A stretch of DNA of 30,463 bases, taken from positions 1-30,463 of the forward strand of contig CAAGPW010000211.1 in NCBI GenBank assembly GCA_900771955.1, read 5' to 3'. Made by a program: the position numbers and the translations under genes. Source of the stretch: Lachnospiraceae bacterium (GTDB lineage: Bacteria; Bacillota; Clostridia; Lachnospirales; Lachnospiraceae). The first letter of the stretch is position 1; each line of letters starts with the position of its first letter. The notes under the pieces were generated by a model, which saw nothing but the letters and a program-made list of their open reading frames with translations, was not told where the DNA came from and did not search any database. Positions 13,970-21,544 of this stretch are shown in pieces.

Positions 13970-16132
13970 ATGAAGATCATTAAAAGAAGCGGCGCAGAGG
14001 CAGTATTTGATATTTCAAAGATCATTACGGCAATTGACAAGGCAAATCATGAAGTCGTGCAGGGGGAACGGCTTACCATGGAGGAAATACATGATATTGC
14101 GCAGTATATCGAGGACGCAGGGGCAGATATGCAGCGTTCCTTAAACGTGGAGGAGATTCAGGATCTGGTTGAGGACCGGATCATGGACAAGCGGGCATTT
14201 TCGGTCGCACGCAAATACATTACGTATCGTTATCAGAGAGCGCTGGTGCGCAAGTCCAATTCGACAGATGAACAGATTTTGAGCCTGATCGAATGTAATA
14301 ACGAGGAAGTTAAACAGGAAAATTCCAACAAAAATTCGACGGTCAACAGCGTGCAGAGAGATTATATGGCGGGTGAAGTGAGTAAGGACATCACCAGACG
14401 TTTCCTGCTGCCGCGTGATATTGTGCAGGCACATGAGCAGGGCATCATCCATTTTCATGATGCGGACTATTTTGCGCAGCATATGCATAACTGTGATCTT
14501 GTGAATCTTTCTGATATGCTGCAGAACGGAACCGTTATCAGCGGAACGAGAATCGACAAACCGCATTCTTTTTCCATTGCATGCAACATAGCGACACAGA
14601 TCATTGCACAGGTGGCGAGCTCCCAGTATGGCGGACAGAGCATTTCACTGGCACATCTGGTGCCGTTTGTGGATGTGAGCAGACAGAAGATCCGCGCAGA
14701 GGTGCAGGAAACGCTGAATGAAGCAGGCAGCGAGCTCTCGGAGGAAAAAATCGAACGGATCGTGGAACGCAGACTGCGCAAAGAGATCCAGAAAGGCGTT
14801 CAGACGATCCAGTATCAGGTTGTAACACTGATGACGACCAACGGACAGTCTCCGTTTGTTACCGTGTTTATGTATCTGAATGAGGCGAAGGATGAGAGGG
14901 AAAAAGAAGATCTTGCACTGATCATCGATGAGGTTCTGGAACAGCGTTATCAGGGTGTAAAAAATGAGGATGGCGTGTGGGTGACCCCGGCATTCCCGAA
15001 ATTGATCTATGTGCTTGAGGAGGATAATATTCATGAGGATTCGAAATACTATTATCTGACGAAAAAAGCAGCACGCTGTACAGCAAAACGTATGGTGCCG
15101 GATTATATTTCCGAGAAAAAAATGAAAGAATTAAAAGAGGGCAACTGTTTTCCGGTCATGGGCTGCCGCAGTGCGCTCAGCGTGTGGAAGGATGAGAGCG
15201 GAAAACCGAAATTTTACGGCCGCTTCAATCAGGGAGTCGTCACATTAAATCTTGTGGATCTTGCACTTTCTGCGGAGGGGGATTTTGAAAAGTTCTGGAA
15301 GATTTTTGATGAACGTCTTGAACTCTGTTACCGTGCACTGATGATACGACATAACCGGTTAAAGGGAACGGTGTCGGATGTGGCGCCGATCTTATGGCAG
15401 TACGGAGCACTGGCACGCCTGAAAAAAGGCGAGACGATTGACAAGCTGTTGTATGGAGGATACTCTACCATTTCTCTGGGATATGCAGGACTTTGCGAAT
15501 GCACCAGATATATGACCGGAAAATCACATACCGATCCGAGCGCGACACCGTTTGCATTAAAAGTCATGGAGTATATGAATAAGGCATGCGAACGATGGAA
15601 GAATGAGACGAATATTGGTTTCAGCATTTACGGCACACCGCTGGAGAGCACAACATACAAATTTGCAAAGTGCCTGCAGAAACGTTTTGGCATTGTAAAA
15701 GGCGTGACCGATAAAAACTATATTACAAACAGTTATCATGTGCATGTGACCGAAGATATCGATGCATTTTCCAAGCTGAAATTTGAATCGCAGTTTCAGG
15801 CACTTTCCACCGGAGGCGCGGTGAGTTATGTGGAAGTCCCGAATATGCAGGACAATCTGGAAGCAGTGCTTGATATCATGAAATTTATTTACAATAACAT
15901 CATGTATGCGGAGTTAAATACCAAGAGTGACTATTGTCAGGTGTGTGGCTATGATGGCGAGATTCAGGTCATTCCGAATGCAGAGGGAAAACTGATCTGG
16001 GAATGTCCGCGCTGCCACAATACGGATCAGTCCAGGATGAATGTGGCTCGGAGAACCTGCGGTTATATCGGCAGCCAGTTCTGGAACCAGGGCAGAACGC
16101 AGGAAATAAAAGAGCGCGTGCTGCATTTATAA
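13970..16132 (+). CDS. nrdD: Anaerobic (class III) ribonucleoside-triphosphate reductase
   Basis: A 720-aa glycyl-radical enzyme that makes deoxyribonucleotides from ribonucleoside triphosphates without oxygen. The N-terminal ATP-cone (about 1-95, KIIKRSGAEAVFDISKI) gives allosteric control. The finger-loop cysteine is probably C399 in FPVMGCRSALS. The zinc ribbon is C656, C659, C679 and C682. The glycyl-radical site is G698 in RRTCGYIGSQFW, near the C-terminus as expected. AGGAGAG (13958-13964) precedes ATG 13970. Its activase nrdG follows 108 bases later, with two hairpins in between. No class I or II reductase is in this window. All key elements are present. Confidence 0.97.
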   Translation: MKIIKRSGAEAVFDISKIITAIDKANHEVVQGERLTMEEIHDIAQYIEDAGADMQRSLNVEEIQDLVEDRIMDKRAFSVARKYITYRYQRALVRKSNSTDEQILSLIECNNEEVKQENSNKNSTVNSVQRDYMAGEVSKDITRRFLLPRDIVQAHEQGIIHFHDADYFAQHMHNCDLVNLSDMLQNGTVISGTRIDKPHSFSIACNIATQIIAQVASSQYGGQSISLAHLVPFVDVSRQKIRAEVQETLNEAGSELSEEKIERIVERRLRKEIQKGVQTIQYQVVTLMTTNGQSPFVTVFMYLNEAKDEREKEDLALIIDEVLEQRYQGVKNEDGVWVTPAFPKLIYVLEEDNIHEDSKYYYLTKKAARCTAKRMVPDYISEKKMKELKEGNCFPVMGCRSALSVWKDESGKPKFYGRFNQGVVTLNLVDLALSAEGDFEKFWKIFDERLELCYRALMIRHNRLKGTVSDVAPILWQYGALARLKKGETIDKLLYGGYSTISLGYAGLCECTRYMTGKSHTDPSATPFALKVMEYMNKACERWKNETNIGFSIYGTPLESTTYKFAKCLQKRFGIVKGVTDKNYITNSYHVHVTEDIDAFSKLKFESQFQALSTGGAVSYVEVPNMQDNLEAVLDIMKFIYNNIMYAELNTKSDYCQVCGYDGEIQVIPNAEGKLIWECPRCHNTDQSRMNVARRTCGYIGSQFWNQGRTQEIKERVLHL

Positions 16133-16142
16133 AAACAGGCAA

Positions 16143-16172
16143 AGGGGATTATCGAAGGGTAATCCTCTTTTT
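16143..16172 (+). terminator. Terminator-like hairpin between nrdD and nrdG
   Basis: AGGGGATTA (16143-16151) pairs with TAATCCTCT (16160-16168, one G-U), loop TCGAAGGG, ending in TTTTT. It should end part of the nrdD transcripts before nrdG. Confidence 0.7.
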
Positions 16173-16182
16173 ACACGGGTGA

Positions 16183-16223
16183 AACAGGCAGGACGCGAGA
16201 CGCCAGAGTGCGTTTGGCCTGTT
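16183..16223 (+). other. Second hairpin just before the nrdG ribosome site
   Basis: AACAGGC (16183-16189) pairs with GCCTGTT (16217-16223), with an inner ACGC/GCGT stem (16193-16196 with 16210-16213). There is no T-tract. It ends five bases before AAGGAG of nrdG, so it may affect mRNA stability or translation. Confidence 0.45.
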
Positions 16224-16240
16224 GGATAAGGAGAATGTAT

Positions 16241-16759
16241 ATGAATTATTCGGCGGTTAAATATTGTGATATCGCAGATGGACTGGGAGTCCGGACCTCA
16301 CTGTTTGTGTCCGGATGCAGAAATCACTGCAAGGGCTGTTTTCAGCCGGAAACATGGGATTTCTGCCATGGAAAGCCCTTTGACAGTGCGGTGGAGGAAG
16401 AAATACTGGAATCCTTAAAACCGGATTACATCAGGGGGCTCACGCTGCTTGGGGGAGATCCGTTTGAACCGGAGAACCAGGCGGTGCTGCTGCCGTTTCT
16501 TTTGAGAGTGAAGGAACAGTTCCCACAGAAAAATATCTGGGCATACACGGGCTATGTGCTGGACAGGGATCTGGTCGCAGGAGGAAAATGCTTTACGGCA
16601 GATACACCCGAAATGCTTGCGCAGATCGATGTGCTGGTTGACGGACCGTTTGTAGAAGAACAAAAGGACATTACGTTAAAATTTAAAGGCTCGGCAAACC
16701 AGCGTGTGATCGACCTGAAAAAATTCCGGGAACAGGGTGTGATCGAAACATTGTGGTAA
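16241..16759 (+). CDS. nrdG: Anaerobic ribonucleoside-triphosphate reductase activating protein
   Basis: A 172-aa radical-SAM activase that uses S-adenosylmethionine and a 4Fe-4S cluster to place the glycyl radical on NrdD. The cluster motif CxxxCxxC is C26, C30 and C33 (SGCRNHCKGCF). LLGGDPFEPEN is the following GGE-like SAM-binding motif, and WAYTGY is also typical. Several in-frame starts exist upstream; ATG 16235 lies only one base after AAGGAG (16228-16233), whereas ATG 16241 is seven bases away and gives MNYSAVKYCD, so 16241 is chosen. It follows nrdD, separated by two hairpins. The promoter of the next gene overlaps its end. Confidence 0.95.
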   Translation: MNYSAVKYCDIADGLGVRTSLFVSGCRNHCKGCFQPETWDFCHGKPFDSAVEEEILESLKPDYIRGLTLLGGDPFEPENQAVLLPFLLRVKEQFPQKNIWAYTGYVLDRDLVAGGKCFTADTPEMLAQIDVLVDGPFVEEQKDITLKFKGSANQRVIDLKKFREQGVIETLW

Positions 16760-16780
16760 AATAAAAAAATATGCTATACT
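16751..16780 (+). promoter_or_regulatory. Promoter of the 179-aa membrane protein gene
   Basis: TTGTGG (16751-16756), 18 bp, TATACT (16775-16780) with TGC extending the -10. The -35 overlaps the last codons of nrdG. The predicted start near 16787 supports ATG 16811, not ATG 16790, as the gene start. Confidence 0.65.
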
Positions 16781-16810
16781 GTAAAAAATATGCATATCGG
16801 TGAGGAAAGT

Positions 16811-17350
16811 ATGGGAAAACAGATCTATCAGGTAGACGGATTTACTTTTTTTGATAAGGAACTGGCCGGCCGGGCAGAGAAGGAAGCGGCCGGAGTGAAA
16901 TATCTGAAGGAAAAAATAGATATGACGCAGCCGGAGGCAGTGCTTTCTGTCTATAATAAGACGATCCAGGAAGGGTTGTTTGAAACACCGGTCGGGATCT
17001 CTTATCTGCGGGAATTGCAGCAGTATCTTAAAGGAATCCCGTATATGGCAAAAAAGGATATTCTTCCGATTCCGGTGCAGAAGGCGGGAGTGGATTCCAA
17101 ACAGGAGAAGGCACACAAAAAGGAAGGAAAAACCGGTGCGCATGAGATAAACATCGATTTCAAAAAACGTTATCAGATTTTGTTTATCATCTGTGCTCTT
17201 TTAGTAGTCATGGTGGTCTCCATGTTTGCGATCACACTGACCAGCGATTCGCCGACGATATTAAATTACGAGACAAAGCTCGTAAACCGTTATGAGGCAT
17301 GGGAGCAGGAGCTGGATGAACGGGAACAGGCGCTTGATGCGAGGGAGTAA
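16811..17350 (+). CDS. Single-pass membrane protein, 179 aa, unknown function
   Basis: I do not recognise a named family. Residues 1-85 are a soluble, probably folded region containing YQVDGFTFFDKELAGRA and GLFETPVGISYLRELQQYL. A charged linker rich in lysine (95-120) leads to one membrane helix (121-143, ILFIICALLVVMVVSMFAI). The outer C-terminal 35 residues look coiled-coil (EAWEQELDEREQALDARE). Positive charges before the helix place the N-terminus inside. GGTGAGG (16799-16805) sits five bases before ATG 16811; an ATG at 16790 would leave almost no leader after the predicted promoter. It lies between nrdG and a two-component system whose gene starts 71 bases later, which gives no clear functional hint. 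Confidence 0.8.
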   Translation: MGKQIYQVDGFTFFDKELAGRAEKEAAGVKYLKEKIDMTQPEAVLSVYNKTIQEGLFETPVGISYLRELQQYLKGIPYMAKKDILPIPVQKAGVDSKQEKAHKKEGKTGAHEINIDFKKRYQILFIICALLVVMVVSMFAITLTSDSPTILNYETKLVNRYEAWEQELDEREQALDARE

Positions 17351-17421
17351 AAGCAGGACGGACACAGTTTTGACATAAATCATTGCTATAGTGGATTACA
17401 AAGAAAAAGAGGTGTCGGATA

Positions 17422-18105
17422 ATGGATAAATTAAAGATCATGGTTGTGGATGATGAGAGCAGAATGCGCAAGCTGGTACGGGATTTTTTGGTTAAGCAGA
17501 ATTTTGATGTGGTGGAAGCCGGAGATGGCGAGGAGGCATTAAACCTGTTTTATCAGGATAAGGATATTGCACTTATCATACTGGATATAATGATGCCGAA
17601 GATGAACGGGTGGGAAGTCTGTAAAGAGATCCGGGAGTCCTCCAAAGTGCCGATCATTATGCTGACTGCAAAAAGTGATGAGAGTGATGAACTGCAGGGC
17701 TTTGATCTTGGTGTGGATGAATATATCTCAAAACCGTTCAGCCCGAAGATTTTGGTGGCACGTGTGGAAGCGATCCTGCGGCGCACGAACAAGGCTGCCG
17801 GCGAGGAGATACTGGAAGTTGGCGGAATCCGTATGGATAAGACGGCTCATATGGTCACAGTAGACGGAGAGCATATGGATTTAAGTTTCAAGGAATTTGA
17901 ACTTCTCGCTTATTTTATGGAAAATGAGGGAATCGCGCTTTCACGTGAAAAAATCTTAAATCATGTATGGAATTATGATTATTTCGGAGATGCCAGAACC
18001 ATAGATACCCATGTGAAAAAACTGCGCAGCAAAATGGGAAAAAAGGGCGAATACATCAAGACCATCTGGGGCATGGGTTACAAGTTTTCGGTAGATCCGG
18101 AATGA
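17422..18105 (+). CDS. OmpR/PhoB-type response regulator
   Basis: A 227-aa transcription regulator. The receiver domain (1-120) has the acidic pair D10-D11, the phosphorylated aspartate D55 (LIILDIMMPKMNGWEV), and the conserved lysine in YISKPFSP. The winged-helix DNA-binding domain (about 130-225) shows LSFKEFELLAYFMEN, RTIDTHVKKLRSK and TIWGMGYKF. AGAGGTG (17408-17414) precedes ATG 17422. Its sensor kinase follows 34 bases later. TATAGT (17387-17392) with TGC before it could be the -10; TTGACA at 17370 is only 11 bp away and so is not a matching -35. Targets are unknown; a PhoP role is possible given the Pho-like boxes in this window, but nothing here proves it. Confidence 0.93.
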   Translation: MDKLKIMVVDDESRMRKLVRDFLVKQNFDVVEAGDGEEALNLFYQDKDIALIILDIMMPKMNGWEVCKEIRESSKVPIIMLTAKSDESDELQGFDLGVDEYISKPFSPKILVARVEAILRRTNKAAGEEILEVGGIRMDKTAHMVTVDGEHMDLSFKEFELLAYFMENEGIALSREKILNHVWNYDYFGDARTIDTHVKKLRSKMGKKGEYIKTIWGMGYKFSVDPE

Positions 18106-18139
18106 GGCGGCAGATGATCGTAAAACCGGGAGGCCGGAA

Positions 18140-19657
18140 ATGAAAAAACAAAAAACAATCCAGACAGAAAAAAGACCGCTGTTCGGACGGTATTCCATTA
18201 CAAGGCAGATCGCGGGGATCATTCTCGGACTTGTTGCGGGGACCGTACTGCTTTGCTGGCTTCTAAATACGGTGTTCCTGGAAGGATATTATGTAAGAAG
18301 CAAGCAGAAGCTTCTGGTGAATGGATTTACCAGAATTGATCGCGCGTGTGCGGAGGATGATCTGGAGTCGGCGGATTTTTCGATTGAATTTGACAAGATC
18401 TGTTCAAACAGCAATATTACGATACTGATCATAGACTCAGATGGAAATGTCGTGAAGTCTTCGGCGCGTGACACGGAGGCAATACGTGATCAGTTCATGG
18501 CTGCGATATTCGGAACGGTGAACGGCGGAGCAAACGGTATTGCAGCAGGTGACAATTATAAGATCATATGTCAGACTGATGAACGTCTTCAGGCCGAATA
18601 CTATGTACTGTGGGGCATACTTCCGGACGGAAATCTGATCATGATGCGTACGCCGCTTGAGAGTATCCGTGAGAGTGTTACGATATCGAACCGTTTTCTT
18701 ACTTATGTGGGACTGGTGGCGATCGTACTCAGCGCGATTACGGTCGCATTTGTGACAAAACGTGTCACAATGCCGATCCTCGAACTGACGGAAATCTCGC
18801 GCCGGATGATCGGACTGGATTTTGATGCAAAATACCACGGGACAGGGAAAAATGAGGTGGATCAGCTTGGAGAGCATATGAATCAGCTCTCTGAAACGCT
18901 GGAACGCACGATCTCGGAATTGAAGAGCGCCAACAATGAACTGAAACTGGACAATGAAAGAAAGACGGAAATTGATGAGATGCGGAAGGAATTTCTCTCT
19001 AATGTATCGCATGAGTTAAAAACACCGCTTGCACTGATCCAGGGATACGCGGAAGGACTGCAGGAGTGCATCAATGATGATGAGGAAAGCCGGAATTTTT
19101 ACTGCGACGTTATCATTGATGAGGCAGATAAGATGAATCAGATGGTAAAGAAGCTTCTGACGTTAAACCAGCTGGAATTCGGCAATGATACTGTGACGAT
19201 CGAGCGCTTTGATATGACCGAACTGATACATGGCGTTCTGGGGTCGTCTTCTATTCTTCTGCAACAGAATGGAATTACAGCAGAATTTGCAGAGACGGAG
19301 CCGATGTATGTGTGGGCAGACGAATTCAAGATCGAAGAGGTTATGACAAATTATCTGAGCAATGCGATCCATCATGCTGATTTTGAGAAGAAGATATCCA
19401 TTTATTATACGAAAAAAGAAGACTGCGTAAGAGTGAGCGTGTTTAATACCGGGGTTCCGATTCCGGAGGCAGACCTGCCGAATCTGTGGATCAAATTTTA
19501 TAAGGTGGATAAGGCGAGAACCAGAGAATACGGAGGAAGTGGTATCGGGCTTTCCATCGTAAAGGCGATTATGGATTCACTGCACCGGGAGTGCGGTGTC
19601 ATCAACCATGAAAATGGTGTTGAATTTTGGATGGAATTGGATATAAATAGCAAATAA
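18140..19657 (+). CDS. Sensor histidine kinase
   Basis: A 505-aa membrane kinase, partner of the preceding regulator. Membrane helices at about 22-45 and 186-206 enclose an extracellular sensor domain of about 140 residues. A HAMP linker (about 207-259) and a coiled region follow. The phosphorylated histidine is H291 in LSNVSHELKTPLALIQGY. The ATPase domain has its N box at MTNYLSNAIHHAD, then VFNTGVPIP, FYKVDKAR and GGSGIGLSIVKAIMD. GGGAGG (18128-18133) is six bases before ATG 18140. The signal sensed by the extracellular domain cannot be deduced. It is followed by a separately promoted lipoprotein gene. Confidence 0.93.
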   Translation: MKKQKTIQTEKRPLFGRYSITRQIAGIILGLVAGTVLLCWLLNTVFLEGYYVRSKQKLLVNGFTRIDRACAEDDLESADFSIEFDKICSNSNITILIIDSDGNVVKSSARDTEAIRDQFMAAIFGTVNGGANGIAAGDNYKIICQTDERLQAEYYVLWGILPDGNLIMMRTPLESIRESVTISNRFLTYVGLVAIVLSAITVAFVTKRVTMPILELTEISRRMIGLDFDAKYHGTGKNEVDQLGEHMNQLSETLERTISELKSANNELKLDNERKTEIDEMRKEFLSNVSHELKTPLALIQGYAEGLQECINDDEESRNFYCDVIIDEADKMNQMVKKLLTLNQLEFGNDTVTIERFDMTELIHGVLGSSSILLQQNGITAEFAETEPMYVWADEFKIEEVMTNYLSNAIHHADFEKKISIYYTKKEDCVRVSVFNTGVPIPEADLPNLWIKFYKVDKARTREYGGSGIGLSIVKAIMDSLHRECGVINHENGVEFWMELDINSK

Positions 19658-19660
19658 TAG

Positions 19661-19689
19661 TTGTTTCATTGTGCGAAAAATGCTATACT
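19661..19689 (+). promoter_or_regulatory. Promoter of the lipoprotein gene
   Basis: TTGTTT (19661-19666), 17 bp, TATACT (19684-19689), with TGC extending the -10. It lies directly after the kinase stop codon. Confidence 0.65.
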
Positions 19690-19728
19690 ACAAGAAGTGT
19701 TAACAGTTATTTCTCAAGGAGAGATGGT

Positions 19729-20451
19729 ATGAAAAAATTAAGAGCAAAACTGGGCATGGGATTGTTATTTTCAGCACTTGTGCTTACGACAGGATGTGGG
19801 GATAAGGCGATTCAGCTTACGGATGAAGAAGAAGGGCTGATCGTGGATTATGCGGCACATGTAGTGTCAAAATTCAATACGAGGCAGCCGGACGGACTGG
19901 TTTATGTGGATGCTTCGCAGGAAGAGGAAGAAAGTGAGACACCGGAAGAACCGCAGCAGGAAGAAAACAGCCAGAACATACCGGCGGACAGCACAGCAGG
20001 GCAGCTGAATGGGCTGGATACTGAAGAAGCACAGCCGGAGCAGACAACGCTTACACAGGCGCTTGGCATTGAAGGCGTGGATGCGGTGGTAAGTGCAACG
20101 GAGCTGATGCCCTCTTATAAAGAAGGAGATTATTATGCACTGGATGCAGAAGCAGGAAAGACGTTTCTGGTGGTGCATGTGACATTGAATAACAATACAG
20201 CGGCAGACATAAGCTGTGATCTGCTCTCCGGGAACCCCCAGTTTCAGGCAGAAGTAAACGGTGCGGGAGCAGTTCCGGCAGAGATGACAGTCCTGCTGAA
20301 TGATCTTAGTACCTACCAGGGAACACTTCCTGCTGGCAGCAGTACGGATACGGTTCTTTTATTCCAGGTGCCGGCGGATGTAACACAGGCAGATTCACTT
20401 ACGTTAGATTTCACATGGAAAGGAAATACCTACAGAATTTCCGGTATGTGA
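19729..20451 (+). CDS. Lipoprotein with DUF4352-like domain, unknown function
   Basis: A 240-aa lipoprotein: signal peptide ending in LTTGC with lipidated C23. A helical segment (about 28-50) follows, then an acidic, glutamate-rich disordered linker (about 62-112, EEEESETPEEPQQEENS), then a beta-rich domain (about 115-240) with FLVVHVTLNNNTAADIS and TVLLFQVPADV. This pattern resembles DUF4352-type immunoglobulin-like lipoproteins of Firmicutes. An in-frame frame begins at 19669, but that start would precede the expected transcript and signal peptide; AAGGAGA and ATG 19729 fit. It is next to a two-component system and before cheV, and could be a target of that system. No catalytic motif is seen. 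Confidence 0.8.
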   Translation: MKKLRAKLGMGLLFSALVLTTGCGDKAIQLTDEEEGLIVDYAAHVVSKFNTRQPDGLVYVDASQEEEESETPEEPQQEENSQNIPADSTAGQLNGLDTEEAQPEQTTLTQALGIEGVDAVVSATELMPSYKEGDYYALDAEAGKTFLVVHVTLNNNTAADISCDLLSGNPQFQAEVNGAGAVPAEMTVLLNDLSTYQGTLPAGSSTDTVLLFQVPADVTQADSLTLDFTWKGNTYRISGM

Positions 20452-20488
20452 TTCTGAAGCAGAAATACCTGTTTGATGAAAAAAAGAT

Positions 20489-20517
20489 GTGCAGAAAGGC
20501 CTGCACTATGATATAAT
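20489..20517 (+). promoter_or_regulatory. cheV promoter region with inverted repeat
   Basis: TATAAT (20512-20517) with an upstream TG dinucleotide (20509-20510) is a good extended -10, but no good -35 is present. A perfect inverted repeat GTGCAG-N6-CTGCAC (20489-20506) fills the space where a -35 and spacer would be, and could be a regulator site. Confidence 0.55.
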
Positions 20518-20550
20518 AAATTATACAAAATACTTCGGGAGGAAATGTCG

Positions 20551-21459
20551 ATGGAGACAAATATTTTATTGGAAAATGGAACAAATGAGCTGGAAGTATT
20601 GGAGTTTACACTGAACGATAATCATTATGGAATAAATGTTGCAAAGATTCGTGAGATCTTATCATATCAGCCAGTCACCCCGGTACCGAATGCGCATCCG
20701 AGCGTAGAGGGAATCTTTATGCCGCGTGACACCATGATCACGGTGATCAGCCTGAAAAAGAGTCTGGGACTGCCGGAAACAAAGGATCAGGGGCTGTTTA
20801 TCATTACTAACTTTAACAAATTGAACATTGCGTTCCATGTAGATACTGTAGTTGGAATCCATCGTGTCTCATGGGCGGAGATCATCAAACCGGATTCAAC
20901 GATCAATGCGACGGAGAGCGGCGTGTCCACCGGTGTGATCAAGATGGAGGACAAGCTGGTCGTTATTCTTGATTTTGAAAAGATCGTGACGGACATCAGC
21001 CCGGAAACAGGCCTGAAGGTGTCTGATATAGATGAACTGGGAGAAAGAAGAAACAGAAGCGATTCTCCGATTCTGATCGCAGAGGATTCGCATCTTTTAA
21101 GCAAGCTGATAACAGACAGTCTGAAAAAAGCCGGATATACAAATCTGATCGTCACAATGGATGGTCAGGAAGCATGGGACAGGCTTCGTGAATTTCAGGC
21201 AGAGGGAGATGTGTTTGACAAGGTACATTGTATTATTACCGATATTGAAATGCCGCGTATGGACGGACACCGGCTTACCAAGCTGGTAAAGAGCGATGAT
21301 GATCTGCAGAAGATACCGGTTGTTATCTTCTCATCCCTGGTGAACGAGGAAATGCGAAGAAAAGGCGAAGCGCTTGGAGCGGATGCACAGCTTACAAAAC
21401 CGGAAATCGGAAAACTGGTAGCGGCGATTGATGAATTGATCGATAAGCATGTGAAGTAA
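20551..21459 (+). CDS. cheV: Chemotaxis protein CheV
   Basis: A 302-aa fusion of a CheW-like coupling domain (about 8-145) and a receiver domain (about 165-300), the arrangement that defines CheV. It links chemoreceptors to the kinase CheA and helps adaptation. The phosphorylated aspartate is D231 in IITDIEMPRMDGHRL; the acidic pair is in ILIAEDSHLL, and the lysine in LTKPEIG. Two in-frame ATGs are possible: 20545 lies two bases after GGGAGG (20537-20542), while 20551 is eight bases away and is chosen. It is an isolated chemotaxis gene here, without cheA, cheW or receptors nearby. Its presence indicates a motile organism and fits the FliD-like gene downstream. Confidence 0.93.
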   Translation: METNILLENGTNELEVLEFTLNDNHYGINVAKIREILSYQPVTPVPNAHPSVEGIFMPRDTMITVISLKKSLGLPETKDQGLFIITNFNKLNIAFHVDTVVGIHRVSWAEIIKPDSTINATESGVSTGVIKMEDKLVVILDFEKIVTDISPETGLKVSDIDELGERRNRSDSPILIAEDSHLLSKLITDSLKKAGYTNLIVTMDGQEAWDRLREFQAEGDVFDKVHCIITDIEMPRMDGHRLTKLVKSDDDLQKIPVVIFSSLVNEEMRRKGEALGADAQLTKPEIGKLVAAIDELIDKHVK

Positions 21460-21476
21460 GCTTCTGAGATGTTACA

Positions 21477-21509
21477 TAGGGGATGTGATTGGCATGGTCA
21501 CATCCCCTA
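21477..21509 (+). other. 12-bp perfect inverted repeat after cheV
   Basis: TAGGGGATGTGA (21477-21488), nine bases, TCACATCCCCTA (21498-21509). Neither strand has a T-tract, so it is not a usual intrinsic terminator. It could protect the cheV mRNA end, or bind a regulator upstream of the next gene. Confidence 0.6.
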
Positions 21510-21544
21510 ATGAGTATTAGATAAAAAAGACGGGGGTACTGTTT

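Noticed and set aside
17370..17392. TTGACA and TATAGT upstream of the response regulator as a classical promoter
   Set aside because: The spacer is only 11 bp, too short for sigma-A; at best TATAGT acts with its TGC extension.
19669..19728. N-terminal extension of the lipoprotein (CEKCYTTRSVNS...)
   Set aside because: It would overlap the promoter and put 20 residues before a normal lipoprotein signal peptide; AAGGAGA before ATG 19729 fits.
20489..20506. GTGCAG/CTGCAC as terminator of the lipoprotein gene
   Set aside because: The stem is only 6 bp and is followed by TATGATATAAT rather than a T-tract; it fits better as a promoter-overlapping site.
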